A stretch of DNA of 64,000 nucleotides from Ficedula albicollis (GCF_000247815.1 NC_021686.1:11465342-11529341); one strand, 5' to 3'; positions 1 to 13,698 are shown, numbered from the stretch's first letter. The notes: generated from the letters alone by a model not told the origin. Made by a program: numbers and translations.

Positions 1-1073
1 ACGAGGGAATTATCCAGGAGAATAGGGAATGTTATAGATCTGTCATTCCTATACAAGCTGGAATTTAATTTAAGCTTTCCTTCAGACGTTTCCTTTCCAC
101 ATATTTTCTTCTTCATTTCACTCCTGTTGTATCGTGTATGTCTCCTCCTTGCAGATCTGTGCTGCTGAGCCAAATGATAATGATGAAAGCTGCAAGTAAA
201 TGCAATGTTCTCTGGCAGTATTGCACTACCTGCAGCCCTGCTTTGAAATGAAATGTCACAATTCAAGGTACTATTGAGTGACTTATCAGTTACTTGACTC
301 CTCTGAAAGAGTGGGTCTGATAGATTCCTTTAATTCCTCCAGGAAAAACAGTAGATGGGCGATCAGCAACAGAACATCAGAGGAAGTAGGGATGCAGGAT
401 TAAGAGGCAGTTCCAGTGCATGGAGAGCCAGCCAACACAGCTGGAACAGCTGGGGTGCCTCAGCAGTGCACACAGGATGAGCCTCTCCCAACCAACTTCT
501 AGCCCAGCTATAATGGACCATAAAAGAAGCTCCTCAGTGGTCAATAGAGAACTGCAAGCAAATCCAATTCCCTGTGCTGCACTGGGCTGCACAGGGCAGC
601 TTTTGCTATTCAGCATTAGGAAACCGCCCTGCTGCTGAAGTGTTTAGCACATATTTATAGCTTTGTTTCAAAGTCCAAGCTTTAACATTCTTTTCAGTCT
701 TTACTCTGTGATTTTCTGCCCTCCATTCAAAAACCGCCTCAGAGAACAGTGAGCATGGTTATGTAGCAGCAATATATTTTGAATTGTCTTCTGCTCTTGG
801 ATTCCAACCAGCAGTAAAATGCACTCCGGGAGGAGAGCTGAGGAGTGCTTAATTAGAAAAAGAACGTATGACCACTCTCGGAAAATGGGCATCTGATGGA
901 GCCCTGGCACTGTCAGAATGATGCTGTATCAAACAGCCCTCTGCACAGCAAATCTCAGAGGTGAACTCATTACACTGCCAGCCACACAACTGCCATCTTC
1001 TCAGAGACATCAGGCATGACCAGCAGAAACAGATGAAATTTTAGTTAAATTAAAGCATGCGACACTACTCGAG

Positions 1074-1100
1074 TAAATAAATAAATAAATAAATAAATAA
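1074..1100. repeat. (TAAA)n microsatellite
   Basis: About seven uninterrupted tetranucleotide units, seen directly. It is likely polymorphic. Confidence 0.95.
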
Positions 1101-1544
1101 CTCTTCATAAAACCTTACCTTCTTTTTTTCATTTGATCTGCTCCACACATGTACCAAACCCACAGCTGTTGCTTTTAGTGATAAAAATAAAATGGAAGTG
1201 CACCTCATCCCAGTGGAATGACAGAAATAGAAAATATGGAACCATGTAATGATATTTTTATAATCCTCTTCCAGAACTAAATGGCACTTTAAACATTTTC
1301 TTGTTTTTATTTTTAAAGATCCATAGGAATAAAGAAAGTCATACATAAAAATACTTCTTTTCCTGAAAAATGATGTATAAAGAGAATGCAAGAGTAAGCA
1401 ATGCCCATCCAGGGACCAGCTATTCTGATAAATGTTTAACAAAGAAAAAATACTAAAAGGAAGAAAATATTTTCTTGTTTTCAAACCTTGGCAAAACAGC
1501 ACAGCACTGGGTTTTATGGGAAAGCCCTACAGCATGGGGTGACA

Positions 1545-1640
1545 GAAGGATCTAGGTTTAAAGGGCTTTAGGAAGTCTCTGGTCCAAACTCCTGCTCAAA
1601 GCAGGCTCAGCCATGAGATCAGAGCATTTCAAAGCAATTT
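1545..1640 (-). mobile_element. CR1 LINE fragment, old
   Basis: The plus strand reads as the reverse complement of a CR1 3' region: a short match to the GGTCCAAACTCCTGCTCAAA class of motif, followed by CAGGCTCAGCCATGAGATCAG. It is diverged and truncated, and it lies in an SDK1 intron in the same orientation as the gene. Confidence 0.65.
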
Positions 1641-1799
1641 CATTAGCAATGAACCAGGCTTAATTTCCCTTAAAAAAAAAAAACAAACCCCAAAAAATCA
1701 GAGCTGCTGACTCTCCACAACACCTAGAATTAAATGCTAGAAACATCCCTGAGGGTGTCTGAGGGGCAGTGTAGTGACCACTGAAGTTGGAGCACTCAC

Positions 1800-1976
1800 A
1801 TCACTTCCAGCCGAGCTGTCCTGGAGTCGTTTCCCCCGGAAGAAACGACCTCGCAGGTGTAATCCCCGATGTCACCCGACCACGTCTGGCTGATCAGGAG
1901 GGTCCCATCCTTCTCCACCATGATCCTGGAACTGCTGGATGGATTTATTACAGCACTGTCCTTCTTCCAGAGGTAC
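1800..1976 (-). CDS. SDK1: SDK1 exon: second half of Ig6
   Basis: The exon is 177 bases, with acceptor ATACTCAG and donor GTGAGT, and 58 full codons. It encodes YLWKKDSAVINPSSSSRIMV (core Trp), then EKDGTLLISQTWSGDIGD, then YTCEVVSSGGNDSRTARLEV. It holds the second disulphide Cys of Ig6 and a sequon (NDS). It ends in phase 2 (AT), to be completed by an exon beyond the left edge that should begin the first fibronectin III domain. SQTWSGDIG and GGNDSR are highly characteristic of sidekick proteins. This is the last coding exon I can find before position 1. Confidence 0.94.
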
Positions 1977-3066
1977 CTGAGTATTGCAATGCTTCAGTTA
2001 TTGATTACTTGTAAGAACAGCAGGATAGATTTATTTTCATTCTGCTGGAAGGGATCAGCTCCTGTCATCACGTGTTAAAAATGACAGGCCCCTGCAGCTA
2101 CTCTCAAGAGCAGTGCCTTTTACAAATTCAAGTTTTAGATCGAGTGATCAGAATGAAAAATGTAATTCCATCTGAGATATTATGTGTTTTACAAGGAAAA
2201 GATGGAGTACTCATACATGTCCAAGTTCTTAAGTTCACCCCCACCAGATCATTAACTCTGCAGTTAATGGTGGGTGTTGGCCCAGCTCTGCCAAGGCTCT
2301 GTAACATTGGACTACCAGGATCAGAAACTTGTTGGAGGTTTGCTACAGCTCACATATCAAAACCACACCTCCCAAGATGTCACAGAGGTGGGGAGAGCCC
2401 ACAGACTCACAATTTCCCACCTCTCACTGAAATGTTTATACCCATATTTCTCTTCCAAAGTTTTTTCAGCAGGTCGCCCTTCAAGCACTCTCCAAGCTCT
2501 TCCTTGCATTTTATTTCATTTATGTTGCTTTTAGACTACATTAATTTTCATGGCAAATTTATTTTCAAGTTTTGAGCTTCCTCTAAATGCTCTAATTCAA
2601 ATTTTAATAGCCCAGACAAGTTCTGGTTTTCTTTACATGGTTAGAACAGACTATAAGCCCAAGTTATTGAGTTGTTTCCAAAAACATGGGCATCTCTGGT
2701 GTGGTTTTTATGCACCCCAGAGTAAACACTTCTGAAATCCTATTCCTTCTCTTTGGCTTTTACTCTCATTAAGTATCAGCCTCTGACAAGTTGGTTTTAT
2801 TGATAGTGTATTAACCTTGACAGTAAAATCATGGAAGGCTATATTGAAGTCATGAAGTGGAACATAGCTCATTGTAAATAATACATAAGGCTGAAATGGA
2901 AGATGGGATTTATATGATTAATGATTCCGTGTACAACCTTATAATGCAGTAATCAGGGGTTTGGTGTGAAAATCTGGGGTCCCGAAACTTTTCACCTAAA
3001 GTTATTCATGCAGCTTATAAAATTAAGCTGGGATAAACCACAGAAATGAGAAGTGACACCACAGAC
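1977..3066 (-). other. SDK1: SDK1 intron within Ig6
   Basis: This 1090-base intron separates the two halves of the Ig6 domain. I recognise no repeat or RNA gene in it. A 167-codon plus-strand frame at 2072-2575 has low-complexity, non-protein-like content and is not called. Confidence 0.85.
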
Positions 3067-3169
3067 CTGATTGAAATTCTGGGGTCGTGGGTGGCCTGGC
3101 AGCGCAGGGTGGCTGTGGTTCCTTTGATCACCGTGCTGTCCTCGGGAGGGTGGACAATGGACGTGCGAT
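3067..3169 (-). CDS. SDK1: SDK1 exon: first half of Ig6
   Basis: The exon is 103 bases, with acceptor CCTTTCAG and donor GTCTGT, and 33 full codons with two spare bases at each end. It encodes RTSIVHPPEDSTVIKG, then TTATLRCQATHDPRISI: strands A to B of Ig6 with the first disulphide Cys. The last two bases AG join G of the next exon to give Arg, followed by YLWKKD. The donor GTCTGT departs from the usual GTRAGT and is the weakest of the eight, but the protein match and phase on both sides support it. The HPPED and THDPR motifs are shared by both vertebrate sidekicks. Confidence 0.92.
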
Positions 3170-5137
3170 CTGAAAGGAGCACAAGGCACAGCTCAGGTGG
3201 AACTAGAGCCTTTGGCAGTGGCTATTCACTCAGAGAGCAGCCACTGAGCCTTTGTCAGCCAGAGCAAGGCTCTGCTGTGCAGGTCCCCTCCCTCTACAGA
3301 CACTGACACAGGTGACAGCTGTGGGGTGCTGACAGGCAAGCAGCACAGGGCACGAGTTGAGCCCAGATGAGAGGGATGGTAAAGCTCTCTGAACTCTCCT
3401 GTGGCTTGTACCAGTGTCTGTGGCAACTCCCCAAAGTCTTAACGAGTGTGTGGAAGCAAACACGGAGTCAGGAAATGAGGAACACTGTTTGGAGCAGCAA
3501 AAAACCAAACAAGAACAAGGAAAAGCTGTGCAAAGAAAAACACACTTGAAAAATACCGAGAAAGAGGTAAACTTAAACAGCACCTTACAACTTCATCAAC
3601 TCCAGGACAGTGGAGGAGCTCTTGGAAGAAAAATCTTCCATGTAAGAAAGATACGTTGTTTACTCAAATGTTTCAGAACATCCTTACTCAAGCCCCTCCT
3701 GGAGGCTCAGAACACAATAATTGCTGTAACTACAGCAACCAGATACGGTGTGAAAGATCCCCATTATGTGTCCCACACAGGAGCTGCAGCAGAGAACATC
3801 AGCTGAGGCAGGGAGACAACCAGGATGAGCATGGGAGATATGTGAAAAATGTTAATAAGTCCCAAATCCCTACAGAGATCATCAATCAGCATCTACTGTG
3901 ATATCTCATACATGCACAAGAAGGGACCATCAGCAAAATCAAAAGCTGACCCTAAATACCATGGAATTTTTAGCATTATTCCTGATGTACCTATGTAAGA
4001 CTTCTGGCTTTATAATGTTGCTACACAAACATTAGGTTATATTCAGTTTTCTTCCCCTCATGCAGTACCATGAACAGGAACAATCTTTAATAAGAACCAT
4101 TTGAGGATTAATAGAAAGGATCTCCTTTACTTGATCCATACACCTGGATATCATTCAATTTACACCATCCTGGTATTTCTACCAAGTCTTTGTTGTTAAT
4201 AAGACAAACACAATGGCCACATGACACAGATTACAGTTACTGACAGAAATGTTTTCAGGTATTCCCAAGTTCAAAAGGAAAAATGTGGCTGATTTAGCTT
4301 GCAGAGTTTGGGGATTAATAAATGCCAAATATGCATCACACATCAGCAGTAAAATCAGTACTTCAAGTGTTGGAGAGGAGAGAAGGCCACAACATTTCTG
4401 TATTAATCCTTGTCATCTTCATTATTTTCAGTTGCTCTTAGTCCCTGCTCAGGGATCATTATTTTGTACCTTGAGTAGTAAAAACCATGTTACACTTCAA
4501 TTGAACTCACTTAGGATTAACACAGGTGAACTTCTTGGATCACTCACTTCCCCAACAGAAGAAATAAAAAATATAGAGACCAAGGAAAAATGGTGAATGA
4601 CAAAACCATTTCATAGGATGCCCTGTCCCACACCAGTCTGTAGCGTGAGGGGTTAGCTAAAAATCTGCTACATTTTGATTTGGCTTCCAACAGCACCCAG
4701 AGCCACAAGGAATACAAAAGTGTGAGGAAAATCCTATCTGTTGTGACTGTGCCACAGCCTCAGTACCAGCAGAGACAGGTCTGTGCTGCCTGCAGACTCC
4801 TGGAGGCAGAAACCTGCACACAGCCAAATCTACAAGTTAAAGGCTCGGAGTTGCAATGTGAGACGCCAAAGCAAAACCTGAGTAAAACCGTAATTGTGAT
4901 TGAAGCTCTATTTAAATACACTTCCTTTCACAAAACTGAGATTTATATGCATAATTCTCCAAACAAAGGGGGTATTTGTGATAGGCTTCCTAAAATAGAC
5001 ACATTATTCCTATTAAATCATACAAGTTACTCTATTAATGAGAAAAGCATAATTACTTATGAAAATTTCCTGAGCGTACAACAAAAACTGATTAATACTT
5101 GATTAAAGTTAGACTTCAAACAAAGCATTGTCCTTAC
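3170..5137 (-). other. SDK1: SDK1 intron between Ig5 and Ig6 exons
   Basis: The intron is 1968 bases with ordinary AT-rich sequence. No mobile element or RNA could be supported. Confidence 0.85.
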
Positions 5138-5305
5138 TCCACACTGTCAGCATCACAAAAGCATTCAGAGCTCCTTCAGAGTTGGCTGCACAGCAAGTGT
5201 AATTGCCAGCATCCTGCAGGAACACAGGCGTTATCTGGAGCCCTCCAGACTCGAGGAGAACGAAGCGAGGAAGCTGCACTGAGCCACTGGCTAAGATCTG
5301 CTCTC
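5138..5305 (-). CDS. SDK1: SDK1 exon: second half of Ig5
   Basis: The exon is 168 bases, with acceptor GTGTTTCAG and donor GTAAGG, and 55 full codons. It encodes [20 protein letters not shown], then [17 protein letters not shown], then [18 protein letters not shown]. The DAGNYTC motif carries the second disulphide Cys of Ig5 and overlaps a glycosylation sequon (NYT). An extra Cys directly follows the canonical one (TGC TGT), where I recall Tyr in other vertebrate SDK1 proteins. The terminal A joins AT of the next exon to give Asn, creating a sequon (NRT) across the splice junction. Confidence 0.94.
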
Positions 5306-5536
5306 CTGAAACACACAGGGGAGGCAGCATGGTCAGTGTCAGGTAGGCTCAGGGACTGCAATTCCATATTTCCAGAATGTTTCACCCCACCCACTGGCTC
5401 ACGATGGCCCCACAGTGAACCCGCTGCTCACGGGGCCAGGGGAAGGGGGAAAGAGGCACTGAATGGATCTGCAGGATCTCAATAACGGGCAGGAAAATGT
5501 TGATTACAGCTCTTCTACATTTTCATAAGTGGCTAC
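5306..5536 (-). other. SDK1: SDK1 intron within Ig5 (231 bases)
   Basis: A compact intron with a clear acceptor tract (TGTGTGTTTCAG) and a GTAGCC donor on the minus strand. No other feature seen. Confidence 0.9.
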
Positions 5537-5653
5537 CTTTCTTCCAGGAGATGGCAGGTCGTGGAGCCCCTGAAACTTCACAGGTCAGCACTGCAGTCAT
5601 CCCCTCAGTGACTGTGGTGTCCTCTGGGGGCTGGATAAAGGCAGGCTTGATGT
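5537..5653 (-). CDS. SDK1: SDK1 exon: first half of Ig5
   Basis: The exon is 117 bases, with acceptor TTTCTAG and donor GTAGCC, and 38 full codons between a 2-base start and a 1-base end. It encodes IKPAFIQPPEDTTVTEG, then MTAVLTCEVSGAPRPAISWKK: strands A to C of Ig5, including the first disulphide Cys and the core Trp. The join with the previous exon gives DVTN-IKPAF and the join with the next gives [11 protein letters not shown], both in frame. The intron to the next exon is only 231 bases, the shortest here, so this pair is the easiest place to confirm splicing. Confidence 0.94.
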
Positions 5654-6842
5654 CTAGAAAAAAAAAATTCAAACCAATTCAATGGCTCACATCTCAAAAA
5701 GATCCTTTAACTATTACTGAGGACGACTTTACATCCACTTTTATAGAGCTGATCATGGAGAAGGACATGACAATAAGACATGAAAACCTTTCAGCAGTGA
5801 CTGTAACCTTTTCTTATTCATCTCCCAGGAATTGCCTAATCCTGTTTATTACCTACACAGAAAATAAAAATCTATCAGTGCTTGTACCTGTACAAGTAAG
5901 ACAGGTTAAAGAAAAAGGAAGATAAAGCTCAAAATGAGTGTTTGGGGGGAACTTAAGAAATCTAGATAAACAAAACTATTTTCCTTCATCTTCATAATAG
6001 AGTTCTTTAAGATGAAAAGCAACTTGAGAAAGGCATTAACTTTGAAACTTAAATGTCAGCCAAAAGAATTTAGAACCTGAGCCTTATCCAAGACATTTTC
6101 TAAGTTTCTTTCTCTCTTATTTTCCCCCAGTTGCATTTTATTGCAGTTTTTTTCCTGCAGTTTCCTAGATCTATATTTAACTGGGACTGATTTATTTTCT
6201 AAGGCCAGTAGGAATTCTGGTCAGTATGTGCAAAATGTTCTTGGGCTAAAAATCAGCTTCCTGAAGGGAAGTTTAATATTACAGAAATGACTGTTAATAA
6301 TCACTGTTAAAAGAGACTACTAGGATTTGTAATTCTTCCATAGAGAAGCATGCACTTCATTAACAAAACCATTTAATCTGACTTCTTGGCCAAAAAAGAC
6401 ATTTAACTTGAACTTTCTTTCTTTTCCCTGACCAAATGCAGTTGCAGACAAAGGCAAACAAAATGATAGCATGCACAATCATGAAGCAGTAACTCAAGTT
6501 CAGAATGGAATTACATTAGAGTGGAAATACAAAGGAAAGATAAAAGTATTGCACGATTAATTTTTTTTTTTTGCTTTTTACCAAGATCTCTTTTTGCAGT
6601 GTGAAATAGAGGAGTTGACCTCAAGCCAAGCTCTCCTGATGCCATGGAGAGCTTTTCCACGCAATTCAGCAGATTGTGCTGAGGCCACAGGGGCATTTTG
6701 GGGTTCCTTACAGCTGGGGCAGCCATCCTTGACAAGAAACCAGAGTTGTGTGGGTTGAACTAAAGCAGGAGAAAAGTGATGGGTGTGGGGTCAGCTACAG
6801 GGATGACACCCCCTGCAGCCCGTGTCAGCCCTCCTGACTCAC
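5654..6842 (-). other. SDK1: SDK1 intron between Ig4 and Ig5 exons
   Basis: The intron is 1189 bases. A T-rich stretch near 6560 is the only low-complexity sequence. No repeat family was recognised. Confidence 0.85.
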
Positions 6843-7037
6843 TGGTGACATCCAGGTAGGTGTGGGTGTGGATCTCCCCCGCCTGGTTGCTGGCGAAGCA
6901 CTGGAAGATGCCGGCATCCTGCGGCCGCAGCGCGTGCACGCGCAGCCCCCCGCTCAGCAGCACCTTGTACCGGGGGTTCTCCAGCCTGCTCAGGGGGACT
7001 GAGTCCTTGTACCACACCAGGGTAGGGATGGGAACAC
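6843..7037 (-). CDS. SDK1: SDK1 exon: second half of Ig4
   Basis: The exon is 195 bases, with acceptor TTTGAGCAG and donor GTGAGT, and 64 full codons. It encodes LVWYKDSVPLSRLENPRYKV (core Trp), then LSGGLRVHALRPQDAG, then the F strand IFQCFASNQAGE with the second disulphide Cys, and ends THTYLDVT. The last base A joins AC of the next exon to give Asn. The usual DxGxYxC motif appears as DAGIFQC, with Phe replacing Tyr. The exon is strikingly GC- and CpG-rich (for example the stretch encoding LRVHALRPQDAG), in contrast to the AT-rich introns. That may reflect GC-biased gene conversion or retained coding CpGs (inference). Confidence 0.94.
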
Positions 7038-7984
7038 CTGCTCAAACAGAAAGAAGTCACTGTTAGCCTTTGCAGAGCATGTTTTAGGTCATATCCCTGT
7101 TTTCCCATCTTCTGATGCCAATTATTTGGTTTTTTTTTCTGAGCTGCTTTAGACAAATGGAGGCTGCATCTCACATTATCAATGGCAATAATACACTGTA
7201 GGACATGAGGGAATAAAACCAGCAAATACTAAGGAGGAATGTTGAGAAAACATGTTATCAAATTACTTTCTTCACCCAATCACATTTCATGCTACTACAA
7301 AATAAGATTTGCAGCAATTTCATGTTGAAAGCCAGAATCATGTTCCTTAAACAGCAGCAGTGTAGCAACACAGCCAGTGTGTAAGACTGTTCCATCCCAA
7401 GTAAGATTCCTCTGTGCTTCTGTAGCTAAGATAGCTGAAATACAAAGGAAATGGCAAATTACACATGAAAAATGAAGTGCTCACATGGCTGTACTTGAGT
7501 CCCAATTTAGCAGCTTAGTTTGAGCCAATGTGCAAACAACATATTGCCAACAATAGGATAGCTTTAAATTATTATTATTTTTATTCAGTCTCAAGCTTCA
7601 CCTGCTATTTGAAAAAGCAGACATAAAGAGAAATAAAATTCCTAGCCTAGATAAAACTTACAGTCCCATTAATTCCTGTTTTCTTTCATGTGCATGTTCC
7701 ACAAACTCTGACACTGTTATTTCACACGTATTTTTGTTGCTGTCATGTCCCTGTCAGCTGGGATGAAGTGGCTGTAAATTTATTATACACAAATAGTGTA
7801 GGATTCTCTTTTCCTCAAGAGATGTCAGGAGCCTAGAATAGTCTTAGACAGCTGTTCTAATCCCACTGCTCATATCAGACAATGTTTTATCTCTACATCC
7901 AAGAAATCCCTACTGGATCACATGCTGGGGGCTCTGTGCAGAGATCAGAAGTGAGGCAGGTATTTTATTACATGATTAGATAAT

Positions 7985-8380
7985 CATTGAGTAATTAAGA
8001 TTGGAAAAGACCTCCAAGATCATCATCACCTCCCTGGGTGCCTCTTTCCAATACCTGACAGCCCTTTCTGTGGAGAAATGCTTCCTGATGTGCAGCCTGA
8101 CCCTCCCTGCCACAGCTTCACACCATTTCCTCTCACCCTGCCTGTTTCTCCCTGGGAGCATCTTGCTACAGACTCCTGTCAGAGAGTCGTAGAAAACAAG
8201 AAGATCCCCCCGATCCTCCTTTTCTCCAGGCTGAGCCCCTCCAGCTTCCTCAGCTGCTCCTCACAGGTTTTACACTCCAGACCCTTCTGTTCCTCTCCCT
8301 GGAAATGCTCAGCCCCTCAATGCCCTTCCAGAGCTGGGCACAGCACTTGGGGTGCTTTGAACACTTTTCAGTTAACACCT
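7985..8380 (-). mobile_element. CR1 LINE 3' fragment
   Basis: The plus strand begins ATTGGAAAAGACCTCCAAGA and continues through CTTTCTGTGGAGAAATGCTT and TCTCCAGGCTGAGCCCCTCC, ending around GAGCTGGGCACAGCACTTGG. These are the successive landmarks of an avian CR1 3' end read in reverse, so the element is on the minus strand. It is 5' truncated, as is usual for CR1. Confidence 0.88.
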
Positions 8381-9854
8381 CAGACCTACACAATCTCTTG
8401 TGATAAGGTAAGAGACCACAAACTTAGATTCATGGGCGAGTGAAATTTGCCCAAACAGAGAAGAAGTGTCACTGAAGCATGGAGGATGGGATGTCACTGA
8501 TGAATTGAGCATCTGCAGACAATGAATTTCACTGCAACGCTGGCAGTCACTTGATGTTCTGAGAGCTGAAGTACCGTGGGAAGATCTATATAATCATCAT
8601 TATCATTTTAAAACTCCCAAAGTTAAATACTACTGTGTTATGCTTCCATTCACATCTTGTCTCAGTGTACTTATTCTCTTTATACAGACAAAAGCTGTAT
8701 TAACTCTGGAAAGAATGTACAAACAATGTATGAAAATGACTGAAAAACAACATCCAATTGTTGTTGTTACTTTTATAAACACGTATCATTTACTTCAATC
8801 ACCTCTGATGCTTTTGTTCTGCTGATAAAATAAAATGTACTCATAATGCAGATAATCATCTCAGGAAGAAACCACTATGTAGAAGTGCATTGTCTGATGG
8901 AGAATAGACGTGGTGTAGGAGCTTGCAATAGGCATAATTTAAATTTCATACAACAGCCCATATACAGAATTAGTGTAAATTTCAATGTTCACAATTCTCA
9001 GTAAGAGTGTTATTCATCTCTTGAAAATCCTCCTGGGCAAATACAAATTATCACTGAGTAATGAAGAAACAGATGATGCAAAATGGAATAGTTCTCCTGA
9101 TGCTGAGAAGCCTGGAAATTATTTCAAGTTTAAATAATAGCAACTCCATTTTCCCACACATTAGACTTGATAGGCACCAAGGAAATAATGAAATCCTGCA
9201 TTCAGAACACTCAAACCTTTAACACTGGTGTCATTCCATAAATCCCATTCTACTAACAGTATTGGCAAACCTTCTAATCCTATAATCACTGTGAGATACA
9301 CCTTCCTATCACCAACTCAGCTGACAAACTGAATATTACCATCTCTATTTCTCTACTTTTCAGTTACGGGTATCTTCCTCCAAGTTATGAGTCTGAATAA
9401 TAGGATCTTATCTGAGCACTCTGATACCTGTCAGCAGCATTCATTTGGGCTTTAGTGATCTTCCTAGAGAGATTTGTCTTCCAAGTTGCACACACATTCT
9501 CTTCTAATTTTGCCTCCTGTTTGGCTGTAAAAATGGTTAAACCCAGCTTCTCTTCTTCTACACACCCCACAACCTTTCCCCTCCACACAACCCCTAAAGG
9601 AATTTTGCTTCTTTTCTTCTCTAAACAGCTTCTGGTGAAAAAATTATGAAGAGAAGAAAACACTTTAAAGACCTTTTGCACTCTACCTTTCCAAGCAGTA
9701 TTGGCTGTTTGACCCTGCTTCTTCAGAGGTGAGAGTGGCCTAAAAGACTGGCCATAATAAATAAAAGAACCTTATTTCTCGATTGCACGCAGCTCTATTC
9801 ATTTTTCACAGACAAATTAATCTAGTGTCAGGGGGGAGAAGGGAAGGCAGGAAA

Positions 9855-9985
9855 CGGAGATGCTGGCTCTGGCTTTGCCACTTCTTCTGTAACCTTGGGC
9901 AAATAACTTATGGAACCTGAGGCTCAGCTCCTCCATCTGTGAAACGGCTGCTTGACTCTCTGCCAAATTTAACTTAAGAACCTCG
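9855..9985 (+). mobile_element. MIR-type CORE-SINE relic
   Basis: The sequence around TTTGCCACTTCTTCTGTAAC, CTTGGGCAAATAACTTA and CTCCATCTGTGAAACGG follows the order of the MIR core (GCCACTT, GTGACCTTGGGCAA, CCTCATCTGTAAAATGG). MIR-like SINEs predate the amniote radiation, so this is an ancient relic. Its boundaries are approximate. Confidence 0.75.
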
Positions 9986-10719
9986 ATGAAAGACTCAGAA
10001 TATTCACTGTATCATCTTTGTTATTTATTTTTTACTGCCTCCTCTAGATCCCACTGAGCTAGCTACTGGGGAATCCCCAAAGCTTCTCCTCCATCTACTT
10101 CTCTAAACAGGTAGAACTGAAGTCCAACTAACTGCACTCCCCAGACACCACCACCACTGCCTGCAGCTCTAAACTTTCCACAGGCAAATAAGAAAGAGCA
10201 TTTAAAGGAAACCCATTGAACATTCAGGCAGCATCAGCCACTGAAGAAGATAAACAGCAGAGCCTGGTTCCTGTGGCCTGATACCCTGAAACTCCATTAC
10301 AGGGAGCTGGGCGCTGCAAGTTGCAATTTTATTTACAGTTAATCTCTGCTTATACTGTGAAATTAATCTGTCTCTCACACATCCATAGTGCACCAAGTCT
10401 TGGCAAATGGGCTCTGTGCACAGGACCTGATGGGGCTGGGGGAAGCACAATCTGTCTTCCATTCGTAGCAAAGGTAGAAGGCAGCTCTGCAGTTCCCCCA
10501 GTGCTTTGTTCTCCCAGCTCAGAGCAGGGAGGCAGCAATCTTCATTTACCCTCTTTTTAAATGCTGGCAATTGCCAGATTTCTGTAAAAATGGATCAAAA
10601 TTCCTCTATGTTTAATTCTAGTACCTGCCCCTCATATGTGCTAGAGATACTCAACAAAAAAATCCACAAGGAAGCAGGTTTTCATGCTCCTGCACCACAT
10701 TCAGCAGAAAATCAGATGT

Positions 10720-10724
10720 GCACT
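10720..10724. repeat. Target-site duplication GCACT, left copy
   Basis: Immediately precedes the TG start of the LTR; identical to 12290-12294. Confidence 0.88.
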
Positions 10725-12289
<1,565 letters not shown>

Positions 12290-12294
12290 GCACT
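12290..12294. repeat. Target-site duplication GCACT, right copy
   Basis: Immediately follows the CA end of the LTR; identical to 10720-10724. Confidence 0.88.
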
Positions 12295-12499
12295 ACAAGA
12301 GCTGAACAGAAATTATTAACTGTGTCTAATAAAGATTCCCATATCTCCACTGAGAATGGTTATGAGTGCCCCATTAACCCCCTTGGGAACTAAATTGCCC
12401 AAAGCAAGAGTGAGGGTAGAAGGAGGAGTTGAAGTCAACATCAGGTCTTCCTGATTCCTCCAGGTTTTTGGTCGGGTTGTTGTATTATTTTTTTTTTTT

Positions 12500-12770
12500 A
12501 ATTCATGAAAAAAATTGAGACAGCAGATGGGTTCCTGGGGAACTCCACTGACAGCAGGTCCTGCTGTGTTTTGCTCAAAAAGCTATTAATGAACAAGAAG
12601 ACATTGTCTCTTATCATCTGATAGCTTCATTTCCATAAGAGCTTTTTGTAAGAGATCTCATCATAGGCTTCTGAAATTGCAAATCAACCATAACACCCTT
12701 AACACACACACTTGCTTATCACACAGTTTGCAAAGCTTCCTTTTAGAAAAGCAATGCTGACTCTTTCCCA
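12500..12770 (-). mobile_element. Ancient CR1 ORF2-region remnant
   Basis: The plus strand shows TTCCTGGGGAACTCCACTGA, then AGATCTCATCATAGGCTTCT, then AAAGCAATGCTGACTC, in the order seen in the reverse-transcriptase-to-3' part of diverged CR1 elements read in reverse. It carries many indels and no frame survives. Family assignment rests on a few landmarks. Confidence 0.55.
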
Positions 12771-13698
12771 CATAAAACACAGGGAATAATGCTTAAATCA
12801 TAGTGGCAATAACACAATCACACAGTAAAAATGTCTCTATTGGCTCTGATTTGGAGGAAGACACCACACAAATAAGCTGTTATTTAGGTCTAGGTGCTTT
12901 TTTAATCAGGGATGTGATCTTTTTCCCTAAGGACCTCATGGCATTTTATGTGTGCTGCTTCTTAAACTCAGCCCCAGGGAAAGTGAGACAACAAAATATT
13001 CAGTCCCTCACCAGAGTCACGAAGAAACTTGGTGACTTTGAGAAACCTGCTCTAAACACATGATGACAATGTCTCCTACCTCACCAGAGTGCTGAAACAG
13101 GTGGGATGGCATTTCTGTGGAACTCAGCTTGAAACATGATTTTAGTCAGGTGGAACTCTAGACCTTTGAAGTCTTTTATATTAATAAACCACCTACCAAT
13201 TAAAAAGTGCCTGTAATATTCCTCCTGCAGATTTCATAACTACATTCAGATGTCAGAGTTGCTGACATTTCTATTCACTATTAAAGTTCCCTAAGTTTTA
13301 GAAGAAAGGGACTGTTGAAAATAAGGACCGTTTGCATTGCAAATGATGGATTCCATAACCATGCTCTCCCCTCAGCCCATCTTCTGGCTCAAGATATTTA
13401 AATCTCTTCTCTAGTGACAGCTCTAGGATCCCACAGCAACAGGAGCAGGACTTGTGCACCCCACAGACAAACATCAATGTGCCAGCATTATTCCAAATTA
13501 AACTAAATTACAAAAATCACCCAATTCTCCAAGGGGAAAGGCCACCCCTCTTGCTTGTATATAGGACCTGTGATAATCAGCAATGAAACAGAGACTTCTA
13601 AACATTAAAAGCTTACAAAGATGGTTTATATGAGATGATTTCTTCAATACTGGACATATATATGCCATCAATCCAGGCTGAAACACTTTTGCACTCAC

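Larger units (their letters stand above)
1..1799 (-). other. SDK1: SDK1 intron, 3' of Ig6 exon (partial)
   Basis: This is AT-rich intron sequence after the Ig6 exon in transcript direction. I see no exon of the first FN3 domain here. It contains a (TAAA)n microsatellite at 1074-1100 and an old CR1 piece near 1545-1640. Open frames in it, including a 145-codon one on the minus strand at 1065-1502, have no recognisable protein content. Confidence 0.7.

Noticed and set aside
2072..2575. 167-codon plus-strand frame between SDK1 exons
   Set aside because: Lies in an intron on the opposite strand, with no recognisable domain and composition like translated intron.
3067..3072. Possible alternative to the weak donor GTCTGT of the Ig6 first-half exon
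   Set aside because: Phase and protein continuity into YLWKKD require exactly this junction, so it is kept despite the weak consensus.
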